64,000 bases of DNA from Variovorax sp. JS1663 (GTDB lineage Bacteria; Pseudomonadota; Gammaproteobacteria; Burkholderiales; Burkholderiaceae_C), in the NCBI RefSeq assembly GCF_002157355.1, contig NZ_LYMK01000022.1, positions 45,411 to 109,410 on the forward strand, in the 5' to 3' direction. The translations under genes were made by a program, and so were the position numbers. Of the stretch, positions 17,023 through 26,984 are shown piece after piece (the stretch's first letter is position 1; each line of letters starts with the position of its first letter). The notes beneath the pieces are model-generated. The model searched no databases. It saw nothing but the letters and a program-made list of their open reading frames with translations, and was not told the DNA's origin.

Positions 17023-18753
17023 TCAGTGACCGCTCGCGCCCGCGGCGCCGATCCCTGTCTCGGAACGCACCTGCTGCGCCAGGAATCCGTTCTTGTCGAC
17101 CTCTGCGCGCTGGCTTCCGTCCAGCAGCGAGAACACCCAGATGCCGAGGAAGGCAATGGTCATGGAGAACAGGCAGGGCGAGGCGTAGGGGAACGGTGCC
17201 GAGCCCGCGGGATGGCCCAGCGTCGCCTCCCACACCGACGGCGACAGCACCGTGAGCACGACCGAGGTGACAAGGCCGAGGAAGCCACCGATCACGGCGC
17301 CGCGCGTGGTGCAGCCCTTCCACAACACCGACATGAACAGCACCGGGAAGTTCGCCGAGGCGGCGATGGCGAAGGCCAGCGACACCATGAACGCGATGTT
17401 CTGCTTCTCGAACACGATCCCGAGCAGGACTGCCAGCATGCCCAGCGCCACGGTGGTGATGCGCGACACGCGCAGCTCCGAGGCGCTGTCCGCCTGGCCG
17501 GCCTTGACGACGGTGGCGTAGAGGTCATGCGAGACGGCCGATGCGCCGGAGAGCGTCAGCCCCGCGACCACCGCCAGGATGGTGGCGAAGGCCACGGCAG
17601 AGATGAAGCCGAGGAACACGTTGCCGCCCACCGCGTTGGCCAGGTGGATCGCCGCCATGTTGCCGCCGCCGACGAGTGCGCCTTTCGCATCGACGAACTG
17701 CGAGTTCGTGAGCACGAAGGTGATGGCGCCGAAGCCGATGATGAAGGTCAGCAGATAGAAGTAGCCGATCCACCCGGTTGCCCACATCACCGACTTGCGC
17801 GCCTCCTTGGCGCTGGGCACGGTGAAGAAGCGCATCAGGATGTGCGGCAGGCCGGCGGTGCCGAACATCAGTGCCATGCCGAAGGAGATGGCCGAGATCG
17901 GGTCCTTGACGAAGTTGCCGGGGCCCATGATCGACTGGCCGATGGTCGCGGCGGTGGCCGCCGTCTTGCCGTCCTTCAATGCCAGGTCGGTCTTGATCTT
18001 CACCGCTTCGGCAAACATCGCCTCGGGGCTGAAGCCGAAGTGCCAGAGCACCGACAGCGCCATGAAGCTGGCCCCGCCCAGCAGCAGGCAGGCCTTGATG
18101 ATCTGGACCCAGGTGGTCGCCGTCATGCCGCCGAACAGCACGTAGACCATCATCAGGGAGCCGACGATCACCACGGCGATCCAGTATTCGAGCCCGAACA
18201 GCAGCTTGATGAGCTGCCCGGCGCCGACCATCTGGGCGATCAGGTAGAAGGCCACGACCACCAGCGTCCCGGAGGCCGCGAACACGCGCACCGGCGTCTG
18301 CTTGAAGCGGAACGCCGCGACGTCGGCGAAGGTGAACTTGCCCAGGTTGCGCAGGCGCTCGGCCATCAGGAAGGTGATGACGGGCCAGCCGACGAGGAAG
18401 CCGATGGAATAGATCAACCCGTCGTAGCCGGCCGCCATCACCGCGGCAGAGATGCCCAGGAACGAGGCCGCCGACATGTAGTCGCCGGCAATTGCGAGCC
18501 CGTTCTGGAAGCCGGTGATGCCGCCTCCGGCGGTGTAGAAGTCGGCGGCCGACCGGGTCTTGGCAGCGGCCCACTTCGTGATGAAGAGCGTGCCCAGGAC
18601 GAAGACGCCGAACATGCCGATGGCGGTCCAGTTGGTGGCCTGTTTCTGTGCCTGGCCCAGATCGGCCCCGGCTGCCCAGCACGCAGCACCCGCGGCCAGC
18701 AGCGCGGAGAGGCACAGCGCCCGGCGGGCGCCACGAAGAATTCGGTCTTTCAT
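17023..18753 (-). CDS. actP: Cation/acetate symporter
   Basis: A 576-residue member of the sodium:solute symporter family with a cleavable-looking N-terminal signal and about 13 membrane helices. SADFYTAGGGITGFQNGLAI and the GDYMSAASFLG stretch are typical of ActP. It would bring acetate and related short acids in with a cation. Its ATG overlaps the DUF485 stop by four bases (ATGA), matching the yjcH-actP pair of E. coli. In this window it lies in a leftward operon headed by Usp 4 and the FNR box at 19773, and the same island encodes a Pat-like acetyltransferase, so acetate uptake and acetyl-CoA use are linked. Confidence 0.92.
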   Translation of the reverse strand: MKDRILRGARRALCLSALLAAGAACWAAGADLGQAQKQATNWTAIGMFGVFVLGTLFITKWAAAKTRSAADFYTAGGGITGFQNGLAIAGDYMSAASFLGISAAVMAAGYDGLIYSIGFLVGWPVITFLMAERLRNLGKFTFADVAAFRFKQTPVRVFAASGTLVVVAFYLIAQMVGAGQLIKLLFGLEYWIAVVIVGSLMMVYVLFGGMTATTWVQIIKACLLLGGASFMALSVLWHFGFSPEAMFAEAVKIKTDLALKDGKTAATAATIGQSIMGPGNFVKDPISAISFGMALMFGTAGLPHILMRFFTVPSAKEARKSVMWATGWIGYFYLLTFIIGFGAITFVLTNSQFVDAKGALVGGGNMAAIHLANAVGGNVFLGFISAVAFATILAVVAGLTLSGASAVSHDLYATVVKAGQADSASELRVSRITTVALGMLAVLLGIVFEKQNIAFMVSLAFAIAASANFPVLFMSVLWKGCTTRGAVIGGFLGLVTSVVLTVLSPSVWEATLGHPAGSAPFPYASPCLFSMTIAFLGIWVFSLLDGSQRAEVDKNGFLAQQVRSETGIGAAGASGH

Positions 18754-19058
18754 TGGAGGGTTCCCTTGGCGATGGCCTCCGTCAACGCGTCGAACTCGGC
18801 GTTTGCGCGCCTGACGTAGTAGGCCGTGATGGCAATGGTGAAGACGATGACGCCCAGCCCGATGGGAATGCCCAGCGTCGTCACGCCCGTGCCCAGGCGT
18901 TGGGCGAGAAAAGGCTTGTTGAAGGCCACCAGCAGCACGAAGCCGTAGTAGACGACGAGCATCAGCAGGGTCAGCATCCAGCCGAAGCGCGTTCGCCTGG
19001 CCTTGAGTTCCTGGTACTGGGGGTGACCGGCGATGCGCCTGACCAGATCTTCGTTCAT
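18750..19058 (-). CDS. DUF485 membrane protein (YjcH-type)
   Basis: A 102-residue inner-membrane protein with two helices (WMLTLLMLVVYYGFVLLVAF and GIPIGLGVIVFTIAITAYYV) and the DUF485 family start, an amphipathic segment with HPQYQELKARR. YjcH homologues are the constant partner of ActP and probably an accessory subunit. ATG 19058 has GGAAGGA upstream; the end overlaps actP by four bases, giving translational coupling. Confidence 0.9.
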   Translation of the reverse strand: MNEDLVRRIAGHPQYQELKARRTRFGWMLTLLMLVVYYGFVLLVAFNKPFLAQRLGTGVTTLGIPIGLGVIVFTIAITAYYVRRANAEFDALTEAIAKGTLQ

Positions 19059-19081
19059 GGTTGTTCCTTCCAGGGCGTGGC

Positions 19082-19237
19082 TCAAGGGGACTCGTGATGC
19101 GCGATCACCGCGGAAGCGGTTGCGCCGGCCGGTTGGGGCTCTTCGCCGAGGCCCGCGGCAACCAGCAGGCAGGTCGCCGCCAGCGTGGCGAAGATGAATG
19201 CGGCTGCCTGCAGCCCGGTGGTGGATCGTGTCTTCAT
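19082..19237 (-). CDS. Small single-helix membrane protein in the actP operon
   Basis: A 51-residue frame starting MKTRSTTGLQAAAF with one hydrophobic helix (about residues 12-30) and a short polar tail. CAGGA lies ahead of the ATG. It fills the 213-bp gap between Usp 4 (34 bases upstream) and the DUF485 gene (23 bases downstream), all in one direction. I recognise no family. It is supported by position, ribosome site and a coherent membrane segment, but not by homology. Confidence 0.5.
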   Translation of the reverse strand: MKTRSTTGLQAAAFIFATLAATCLLVAAGLGEEPQPAGATASAVIAHHESP

Positions 19238-19271
19238 CGTTTGGCGTCCTGTGAACGAAAAGGAGAGCCAG

Positions 19272-19715
19272 CTAGCGAAGCACCAGTACCGGCAGCGTCG
19301 AGTGGGTCAGCACATGCTGGGTCTCGCTGCCCAGCAGCAGGCGCTTGAGGCCCTTGCGGCCGTGCGACGCCATGACGATCAGGTCGCTCTTGTGCTTCTT
19401 TGCCGCCGCGATGACCGCATCGGCCACGAGATCGGAGTTGACGGCGGCGGTCTTGACCCGCACCCCGGCAGCTTTTGCTTTCTCGCTGACTGCGTCCAGC
19501 GTGCGCTGCGCCTTCTCGGCCCATTGCTGCTCGATGCGAGCGACATCCTCGTGCGAGAAGGTCATGGCCCCATCGAAATAGTTCTTGGGATAGCGTGGAA
19601 CGACGGTGAGCGCGACGAGGTCGGCGTCGTGCTGCGCTGCCATCGCAATGGCACCGGACACGGCCTTTTTCGAGAGCGTGGACCCGTCGGTAGCCACGAG
19701 GATGCGTTTGAACAT
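19272..19715 (-). CDS. Universal stress protein, UspA family (Usp 4)
   Basis: A 147-residue Usp starting MFKRILVATDGSTLSKKA. The ATP-binding signature reads ASHGRKGLKRLLLGS, with Ala in place of the first Gly but the rest intact, and it ends in LPVLVLR. ATG 19715 is the first sensible start; upstream lies the FNR box at 19773, with TACGCT (reverse strand, 19746-19751) as a possible -10. It heads a run of leftward genes (small ORF, DUF485, actP, DUF294, exonuclease fusion) with short gaps, so the box may control all six. The other side of the box is ccoI. Confidence 0.92.
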   Translation of the reverse strand: MFKRILVATDGSTLSKKAVSGAIAMAAQHDADLVALTVVPRYPKNYFDGAMTFSHEDVARIEQQWAEKAQRTLDAVSEKAKAAGVRVKTAAVNSDLVADAVIAAAKKHKSDLIVMASHGRKGLKRLLLGSETQHVLTHSTLPVLVLR

Positions 19716-19772
19716 GATGTCGCCTGGTCGAGTCAAAGTGCCGCAAGCGTAGGGGTGCGACGCCAATCGGGC

Positions 19773-19786
19773 TTGATCCAGATCAA
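19773..19786. promoter_or_regulatory. FNR box, perfect, between Usp 4 and ccoI
   Basis: TTGAT-CCAG-ATCAA. The centre (19779.5) plus 41.5 bp equals 19821, the A of the ccoI ATG, with TAGCCT at 19809-19814 as a -10: a leaderless ccoI message is predicted. On the other strand the spacing also allows a start near 19738 for Usp 4. Confidence 0.85.
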
Positions 19787-19820
19787 GGTTGCGACCCGGG
19801 CAGGGCCATAGCCTCGCGGC

Positions 19821-22151
19821 ATGCAAGCTGCAACCCAGCCGGTTCCGGCGCCTCATCGTTCCACCCCCTGCCCCGACACAGCGCGGGAAGCGGGTTGGGC
19901 GCTGCTCGACGATCCGGACGAATGGGCGGCATTCAGCCGGCCCCTGGATGGCGACGCCGCCGGCGGTCGGTGGGAATCCCAGGTGGTGATCCAGGGCATG
20001 CACTGCGCGGCCTGTGCCTTCACGGTCGAGGCGGCGCTGGCACGGGTGCCGGGTGTGCAGAAGGTCGACGTCAACGCGGCGACCCGGCGTGCCAGGGTGG
20101 TCTGGACGGGCTCCTCGGCAAAGCCCTCGCTGTGGTTCGCAGCGTGCGCCGACGCCGGCTACCCGCTCCTGCCCGCCACGGACATGTCGGCGCGCGCCCG
20201 GCGCACGCGGGAATCCAGGATGGCGTTGTGGCGCTGGCTGGTGGCCGGCTTCTGCATGATGCAGGTCATGATGTATGCCTATCCGGCGTACGTGGCCGGG
20301 CCCGGCGACATGACGGCCGACGCCGTGCAGCTGATGCACTGGGCGGCCTGGGTGCTCACGCTGCCGGTCATGCTGTTTTCCTGCAGCCCCTTCTTTCGCA
20401 GCGCCTTCGCCGACCTGCGCTTCCGGCGCATCGGCATGGACCTGCCGGTCGCTCTGGGCATTTCGATCACCTTCCTGGTGAGCACCGTCGCCACCTTCGA
20501 CCCGGCGGGACCGCTGGGTGCGCAGGTGTATTTCGACTCGCTGACGATGTTCGTCTTCTTCCTCCTGACGGGCCGGTGGCTCGAGGCGCGCCTGCGCGAC
20601 CGCACGGCCGGAGCGCTCGAGTCGCTGATGAATCGCCTGCCTGACAGCGTGGAGCGGCTGGGCGCCGACGGCGCCTTCACGCGCGTTGCCGTCCGGCGCC
20701 TCGCCGTCGGCGACGTGGTGCGTGTGCTGCCTGGCGAGGCCTTTCCGGCGGATGGCCTGGTCGTTGCCGGCGACACGACGGCCGACGAGGCCCTGCTGAC
20801 CGGCGAGTCGCGCCCCGTGCCGCGGCCCCTCGGCGCTCGGGTGCTTGCCGGCAGCCATAACCTTTCATCGGCTGTCCAGGTCCGTGTCGAGACGCTCGGC
20901 CAGGGCACGCGTTTTTCGCAGATCGTTGCACTCATGGAGGCCGCGTCGACGCAGAAGCCGCGGCTTGCCCGGGTGGCCGATCGTGCCGCGCGGCCCTTCC
21001 TGGCGGCGGTGCTGGCCGCCGCGGCCCTGGCGGCGCTGTTGTGGTGGCAGATCGATCCCGGCAAGGCGCTGATGGTGGCGGTTGCGGTGCTGATCGTGAC
21101 CTGCCCCTGCGCCCTGTCGCTCGCCGCGCCGGCAGCGATGCTCGCGAGCGCCGGCGCGCTGGCGCGCCGCGGCGTGATGGTGCGCAACCTGCAGGCACTC
21201 GAGGCACTGGCGACGGTAGACACCGTGATGTTCGACAAGACCGGCACGCTGACCCGCGACACTCCTCGGCTGGACCGCGTCTACTGTAGAAAAGGGTTGC
21301 GGCCCGGCGACGCCGTCGAGCTTGCTGCCGCCCTCGGCGCGCAATCCCTGCATCCGGCCGCGCGGGCGCTCGTCAATGCCTGGCGCGCGCAGTTCCGGTC
21401 TGCCCCGGCATGGGAACTGCTCCAGCTGACGGAGCACGGCGGCATGGGGCTGGAGGGCCGCATGCGGCGCCTGGGCGACTCGCGCGGCGCGGCGCGCCGC
21501 CTGCGCCTCGGCTCAGCGGCTTTCTGCGGCGTCCCGGCGCTGCAGGTGGATGCAGTCCAGGTTCATCTGGGCGAGCCGCAGGGCTGGATCGCGAGCTTCG
21601 TGCTGGCCGAGGAGTTGCGTCCCGATGCGGGCGATGCCGTGACGGCGCTCGAGGCTCAAGGGTTGTCGCTGCACCTGCTGTCCGGCGACCGCTCGGCGGC
21701 GGTGCACGCGATCGCCCGGCGGGCTGGCATCCGGGATGCACAAGGCGACTGCACGCCGGAGGCGAAGCTGCAAGCCCTCCGCGAACGCCAGGCGCAAGGA
21801 CGGCGTGTCGCGATGGTGGGCGATGGACTCAACGATGGGCCGGTGCTCGCCCACGCCCATGCTTCATTCGCGGTCGGCGCGGCAGTGCCGCTGGCGCAGG
21901 CGCGCGCCGACTTCGTCGTGCTCGGGGATTCCCTCCTGGCCATTCCGCTGGCCGTCGCGCAGGCTCGCCGCACCCTGCGGGTGGTGCGCCAGAACCTCTG
22001 GTGGGCCGCGGGCTACAACGCCCTGTGCGTGCCATTGGCGCTCGCCGGCTGGCTGCCCGCCTGGCTCGCCGGGCTCGGGATGGCCGCCAGCTCGCTGGCG
22101 GTGGTGCTGAACGCGGCGCGCCTGGTCGCGCCGGTGGAGGCGCGGCGCTGA
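19821..22151 (+). CDS. ccoI: Copper-exporting P1B-type ATPase for cbb3 oxidase assembly
   Basis: A 776-residue heavy-metal ATPase. A ferredoxin-like metal domain has GMHCAAC (Cys62, Cys65); the membrane metal site CPC lies near residue 428, the phosphorylation motif DKTGT at Asp472, and GDGLNDGP in the hinge. The last helices carry AGYNALCVPLA and MAASSLAVVLNAARL, the P1B-1 Cu+ signature. Position directly before ccoS and ccoNOQP identifies it as CcoI/FixI, which loads copper for the oxidase rather than giving copper tolerance. No Shine-Dalgarno site precedes the ATG. A long, proline-rich N-terminus of ~50 residues precedes the metal domain. Confidence 0.92.
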   Translation: MQAATQPVPAPHRSTPCPDTAREAGWALLDDPDEWAAFSRPLDGDAAGGRWESQVVIQGMHCAACAFTVEAALARVPGVQKVDVNAATRRARVVWTGSSAKPSLWFAACADAGYPLLPATDMSARARRTRESRMALWRWLVAGFCMMQVMMYAYPAYVAGPGDMTADAVQLMHWAAWVLTLPVMLFSCSPFFRSAFADLRFRRIGMDLPVALGISITFLVSTVATFDPAGPLGAQVYFDSLTMFVFFLLTGRWLEARLRDRTAGALESLMNRLPDSVERLGADGAFTRVAVRRLAVGDVVRVLPGEAFPADGLVVAGDTTADEALLTGESRPVPRPLGARVLAGSHNLSSAVQVRVETLGQGTRFSQIVALMEAASTQKPRLARVADRAARPFLAAVLAAAALAALLWWQIDPGKALMVAVAVLIVTCPCALSLAAPAAMLASAGALARRGVMVRNLQALEALATVDTVMFDKTGTLTRDTPRLDRVYCRKGLRPGDAVELAAALGAQSLHPAARALVNAWRAQFRSAPAWELLQLTEHGGMGLEGRMRRLGDSRGAARRLRLGSAAFCGVPALQVDAVQVHLGEPQGWIASFVLAEELRPDAGDAVTALEAQGLSLHLLSGDRSAAVHAIARRAGIRDAQGDCTPEAKLQALRERQAQGRRVAMVGDGLNDGPVLAHAHASFAVGAAVPLAQARADFVVLGDSLLAIPLAVAQARRTLRVVRQNLWWAAGYNALCVPLALAGWLPAWLAGLGMAASSLAVVLNAARLVAPVEARR

Positions 22152-22288
22152 TGGACATCCTGTTCCTGCTCGTCCCCCTTTCCGTGGTGCTGGTGCTGGC
22201 CGTGCTCGGCGGGCTCTGGTGGGCCGTGGATCGCGGTCAGTTCGAGGACATCGATCGGGAAGGGGAGCGCATCCTGCGCGGGGATTGA
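22151..22288 (+). CDS. ccoS: cbb3 oxidase maturation protein CcoS
   Basis: A 45-residue single-helix protein: MDILFLLVPLSVVLVLAVLG, then WWAVDRGQFEDID and a short charged end, which is the CcoS pattern. It is needed in other bacteria for cofactor insertion into the cbb3 oxidase. The ATG overlaps the ccoI stop by one base (TGATG), and its own TGA stop lies inside the FNR box that drives ccoN. Confidence 0.92.
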   Translation: MDILFLLVPLSVVLVLAVLGGLWWAVDRGQFEDIDREGERILRGD

Positions 22289-22298
22289 TCTGCATCAA
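22285..22298. promoter_or_regulatory. FNR box, perfect, driving ccoN; contains the ccoS stop
   Basis: TTGAT-CTGC-ATCAA, the same 14 bases as at 4420. The TGA at 22286-22288 ends ccoS. GACACT at 22321-22326 is a -10 at class II distance, giving a start of transcription near 22333, 22 bases before the ccoN ATG. Confidence 0.88.
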
Positions 22299-22354
22299 AA
22301 CGCAGCGTCGCTTCACACGGGACACTGCCTGCATCCACGACAAGGCTTTCAGAA

Positions 22355-23794
22355 ATGCATTCATCGAATTCCTCCCAGGCCGTCTACAGCGACACCGTCG
22401 TGCGGCAGTTCGCGCTCATGGCGGTGGTGTGGGGCGTGGTCGGAATGCTGGTGGGCGTGGTCATCGCCTCGCAGCTGGCCTGGCCGCAGCTCAACTTCGG
22501 CATTCCGTGGCTGAGCTACGGGCGGCTGCGGCCGCTGCACACCAACGCCGTCATCTTCGCCTTCGGCGGCTGCGCGCTGATGGCGACCAGCTTCCACGTG
22601 GTGCAGCGCACCTGCCAGACACGGCTGTTCGCGCCTGCGCTGGCGTCCTTCGTCTTCTGGGGGTGGCAGGCGGTCATCGTGGCCGCCGCCATCAGCCTGC
22701 CGCTGGGCTACACCAGCGGCAAGGAATACGCCGAGCTCGAATGGCCGATCGACATTCTCATCGCGTTGGTGTGGGTGGCCTATGCCATCGTCTTCTTCGG
22801 AACCGTCGGCACGCGCAAGGTGCGCCACATCTACGTGGCCAACTGGTTCTACGGTGCCTTCATCATCGCGGTCGCGTTGCTGCACATCGTCAACAGCGCG
22901 GCCATGCCTGCCGGCCTGATGAAGAGCTATTCGGCCTATGCCGGCGTGCAGGACGCCATGGTGCAGTGGTGGTATGGCCACAACGCGGTGGGCTTCTTCC
23001 TCACGGCGGGCTTCCTGGGGATGATGTATTACTACATCCCCAAGCAGGTGGGACGTCCGGTGTATTCGTACCGGCTGTCCATCGTGCACTTCTGGGCGCT
23101 GATCTTCACCTATATGTGGGCGGGCCCGCACCACCTGCACTACACGGCACTCCCGGACTGGACGCAGTCGATCGGCATGGTGTTCTCGCTGATCCTGCTG
23201 GCGCCGAGCTGGGGCGGGATGATCAACGGGATCATGACCCTCTCGGGCGCCTGGCACAAGCTGCGCACCGATCCGATCCTGCGCTTCCTGATTGTGTCGC
23301 TCTCCTTCTACGGCATGTCGACCTTCGAGGGGCCGATGATGTCGATCAAGACCGTGAATGCGCTGTCCCACTACACGGACTGGACGGTGGGACACGTGCA
23401 CAGCGGTGCGCTCGGCTGGGTCGGCCTGATCTCGATGGGATCGCTCTATTACCTGATCCCGCGGATGTATGGCCGCACCGAGATGTACAGCGTGAAGGCA
23501 ATCGAGACGCACTTCTGGATGTCGACCATCGGCATCGTGCTCTACATCGCGGCCATGTGGATCGCCGGGGTGATGCAGGGCCTGATGTGGCGCTCGGTGG
23601 ACCTTGACGGCACGCTCACCTACACCTTCGTCGAGAGCGTCAAGGCCACCTATCCCTATTACGTGGTGCGCATGCTCGGCGGCCTGCTCTACCTGGGCGG
23701 CATGCTGCTGATGGCCTGGAACGTCTTGATGACGGTCAGCTCCGGCCGCTCGGAGCGCGTCGCCATCCCGCAGCCCGCCGCGGCACTTACCTGA
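22355..23794 (+). CDS. ccoN: cbb3-type cytochrome c oxidase subunit I
   Basis: A 479-residue haem-copper oxidase subunit with about 12 membrane helices. The ligand histidines are in RPLHTNAVIF, YGHNAVGFF, GPHHLHY (CuB pair) and DWTVGHVHSGALGW (haems b and b3). It reduces O2 with very high affinity at low oxygen. The ATG follows a short leader after the FNR box; no canonical ribosome site is obvious apart from AAGG at 22341. ccoO follows by 10 bases. Confidence 0.97.
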   Translation: MHSSNSSQAVYSDTVVRQFALMAVVWGVVGMLVGVVIASQLAWPQLNFGIPWLSYGRLRPLHTNAVIFAFGGCALMATSFHVVQRTCQTRLFAPALASFVFWGWQAVIVAAAISLPLGYTSGKEYAELEWPIDILIALVWVAYAIVFFGTVGTRKVRHIYVANWFYGAFIIAVALLHIVNSAAMPAGLMKSYSAYAGVQDAMVQWWYGHNAVGFFLTAGFLGMMYYYIPKQVGRPVYSYRLSIVHFWALIFTYMWAGPHHLHYTALPDWTQSIGMVFSLILLAPSWGGMINGIMTLSGAWHKLRTDPILRFLIVSLSFYGMSTFEGPMMSIKTVNALSHYTDWTVGHVHSGALGWVGLISMGSLYYLIPRMYGRTEMYSVKAIETHFWMSTIGIVLYIAAMWIAGVMQGLMWRSVDLDGTLTYTFVESVKATYPYYVVRMLGGLLYLGGMLLMAWNVLMTVSSGRSERVAIPQPAAALT

Positions 23795-23804
23795 GAAAGA
23801 CCCA

Positions 23805-24431
23805 ATGAGCTCCAGTTCTTCCGGATCCGGCTTCTCGCACGAGAAGGTCGAGACCAGCAATTTCCTGATGGTGGTGCTGATCCTGCTGGTGGTGGCGGTC
23901 GGCGGCCTGGTGGAGATCGTGCCGCTGTTCTTCCAGCGCTCCACGACCGAGGCGGTGGCTGGCATGCAGCCGCCCAGCGCGCTCCAGGTCGTGGGCCGCG
24001 ACATCTACGTGCGCGAGGGGTGCTACAACTGCCACTCGCAGATGATCCGGCCGTTCAGGGCCGAGACGCTGCGCTATGGCCATTATTCGGTGGCGGGCGA
24101 GTTCGTCTACGACCACCCCTTCCAGTGGGGCAGCAAGCGCACCGGTCCCGACCTGGCGCGCGTGGGCGGCAGGTACAGCGACGAGTGGCATCGCATCCAC
24201 CTGGCCAATCCGCGCGACCTGGTGCCCGAATCGAACATGCCGGCCTATCCGTGGCTCGAGAAGGCGCCAGTGGATGGTGCGGTCGCTGCCGATCACATGC
24301 GGGCCCTGCGCCGGGTCGGCGTCCCTTTCACGGACGAGCAGATCGCCAAGGCGCCCGCCGAACTCAAGGGCAGGACTGAACTGGACGCACTGGTGTCCTA
24401 CCTGCAATCGCTTGGCCTCGCCGTCAGGTAG
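23805..24431 (+). CDS. ccoO: cbb3-type cytochrome c oxidase subunit II (mono-haem)
   Basis: A 208-residue membrane-anchored cytochrome c. One helix near residues 20-40 is followed by the haem-binding CYNCH (Cys73, Cys76, His77) and the axial Met in PESNMPAYPW. It passes electrons from CcoP to the CcoN centre. The start is ATG 23805, ten bases after ccoN, and ccoQ follows nine bases after its stop. Confidence 0.97.
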   Translation: MSSSSSGSGFSHEKVETSNFLMVVLILLVVAVGGLVEIVPLFFQRSTTEAVAGMQPPSALQVVGRDIYVREGCYNCHSQMIRPFRAETLRYGHYSVAGEFVYDHPFQWGSKRTGPDLARVGGRYSDEWHRIHLANPRDLVPESNMPAYPWLEKAPVDGAVAADHMRALRRVGVPFTDEQIAKAPAELKGRTELDALVSYLQSLGLAVR

Positions 24432-24440
24432 GAGCGGGCC

Positions 24441-24578
24441 ATGGACGTGACCACCCTGCGCATCGTCGCCACGCTGCTGTCGTTTGCCGTCTTCCTCGGC
24501 ATCCTGGCCTGGGCCTTCTCCAGGAGGCGCGCACCTGCCTTCGAGGATGCCGGCCGGCTGCCCTTCGAGCATGACTGA
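24441..24578 (+). CDS. ccoQ: cbb3 oxidase small subunit CcoQ
   Basis: A 45-residue protein with one helix (IVATLLSFAVFLGILAWAF), positive flank SRRR and an acidic C-terminus ending PFEHD, as in other CcoQ. It stabilises the CcoN-O-P complex. GGAG lies eight bases before the ATG. Position between ccoO and ccoP confirms the call. Confidence 0.93.
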   Translation: MDVTTLRIVATLLSFAVFLGILAWAFSRRRAPAFEDAGRLPFEHD

Positions 24579-24587
24579 AAGACACCC

Positions 24588-25502
24588 ATGAGCGACTTCT
24601 TCAGCGACTTCTGGTCGAACTACGTGGCGATCGCCACCCTGGTCAGCATCCTGCTGTGTGCCGTGCTGCTCTGGCTGGTGGCCCGGGCGCGCACGCCGGG
24701 GGATGCCGACGGCACCACCGGCCATCTCTGGGACGAGGACCTGCGCGAAGCGAACAACCCGATGCCACGCTGGTGGATGGGCCTGTTCGTGATCACCATC
24801 ATCGTCGGCCTGGCCTACCTGGTGGCCTACCCCGGCCTCGGCAGCTACCCGGGCGAGCTGGCATGGAGCACGCGCGACGAATACGGCAAGGACGTTGCGA
24901 ACGCCAGGCGCCAGCTCGAGCCGGTCTATGCCGCCTATGCGTCCATGCCGGTCGAACGCGTGGCCGGCGCACCCGAGGCCATGGCGATCGGCGAGAAGCT
25001 GTTCCTGAACAACTGTGCGCAATGCCACGGCTCGGATGCGCGCGGCAGCAAGGGCTTCCCGAACCTGGCCGACCGCGACTGGCTGCATGGCGGCACGCCG
25101 GAGAAGATCGCGGAGTCGATCGCGCAGGGCCGCACCGGCGTCATGCCGCCGATGGCCGCGGCGGTAGGCAGTGCCGACGACGTCAAGAACGTCGCCAACT
25201 ACGTCCTGAGCCTTTCCGGTGCCCCGCACGACTCCGTGCGCGCCGGCCTGGGCAAGAGCAAGTTCAGCGCGTGCGCGGCCTGCCATGGCGCTGCCGGCAC
25301 CGGCAACCCGGCCATGGGCGCCCCCAACCTGGCCGACAAGGTCTGGCTGCACGGCTATGGGCAGGAGGCCATCATCGCGATCATCAACACCGGCAAGACC
25401 AACCAGATGCCGGCGCAGCAAGGCCGGCTGACCGAGGCGCAGATCCATGTGCTTGCATCGTACGTGTGGGGCCTGTCGAACAAGCCGAACCCCGCGCCCT
25501 GA
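24588..25502 (+). CDS. ccoP: cbb3-type cytochrome c oxidase subunit III (di-haem)
   Basis: A 304-residue membrane-anchored di-haem cytochrome c. Two N-terminal helices (residues ~10-30 and ~60-80) with the family segment LWDEDLREANNPMPRWW between; haem sites CAQCH (Cys143, Cys146, His147) and CAACH (Cys229, Cys232, His233). It accepts electrons from soluble cytochrome c. Spacing to ccoQ is nine bases; ccoG starts 23 bases downstream. Confidence 0.97.
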   Translation: MSDFFSDFWSNYVAIATLVSILLCAVLLWLVARARTPGDADGTTGHLWDEDLREANNPMPRWWMGLFVITIIVGLAYLVAYPGLGSYPGELAWSTRDEYGKDVANARRQLEPVYAAYASMPVERVAGAPEAMAIGEKLFLNNCAQCHGSDARGSKGFPNLADRDWLHGGTPEKIAESIAQGRTGVMPPMAAAVGSADDVKNVANYVLSLSGAPHDSVRAGLGKSKFSACAACHGAAGTGNPAMGAPNLADKVWLHGYGQEAIIAIINTGKTNQMPAQQGRLTEAQIHVLASYVWGLSNKPNPAP

Positions 25503-25525
25503 GCCCCGGTGCCGGGTCCAACACC

Positions 25526-26962
<1,437 letters not shown>

Positions 26963-26984
26963 ACGACGAGAAGGAGACCCCGTC

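Noticed and set aside
15949..18819. 956-codon plus-strand frame across DUF294 and actP
   Set aside because: It is antisense to two genes with clear motifs, and its product is of the same low-complexity shadow type.
22361..24004. Minus-strand frame over ccoN and ccoO
   Set aside because: Shadow of strongly conserved oxidase genes.
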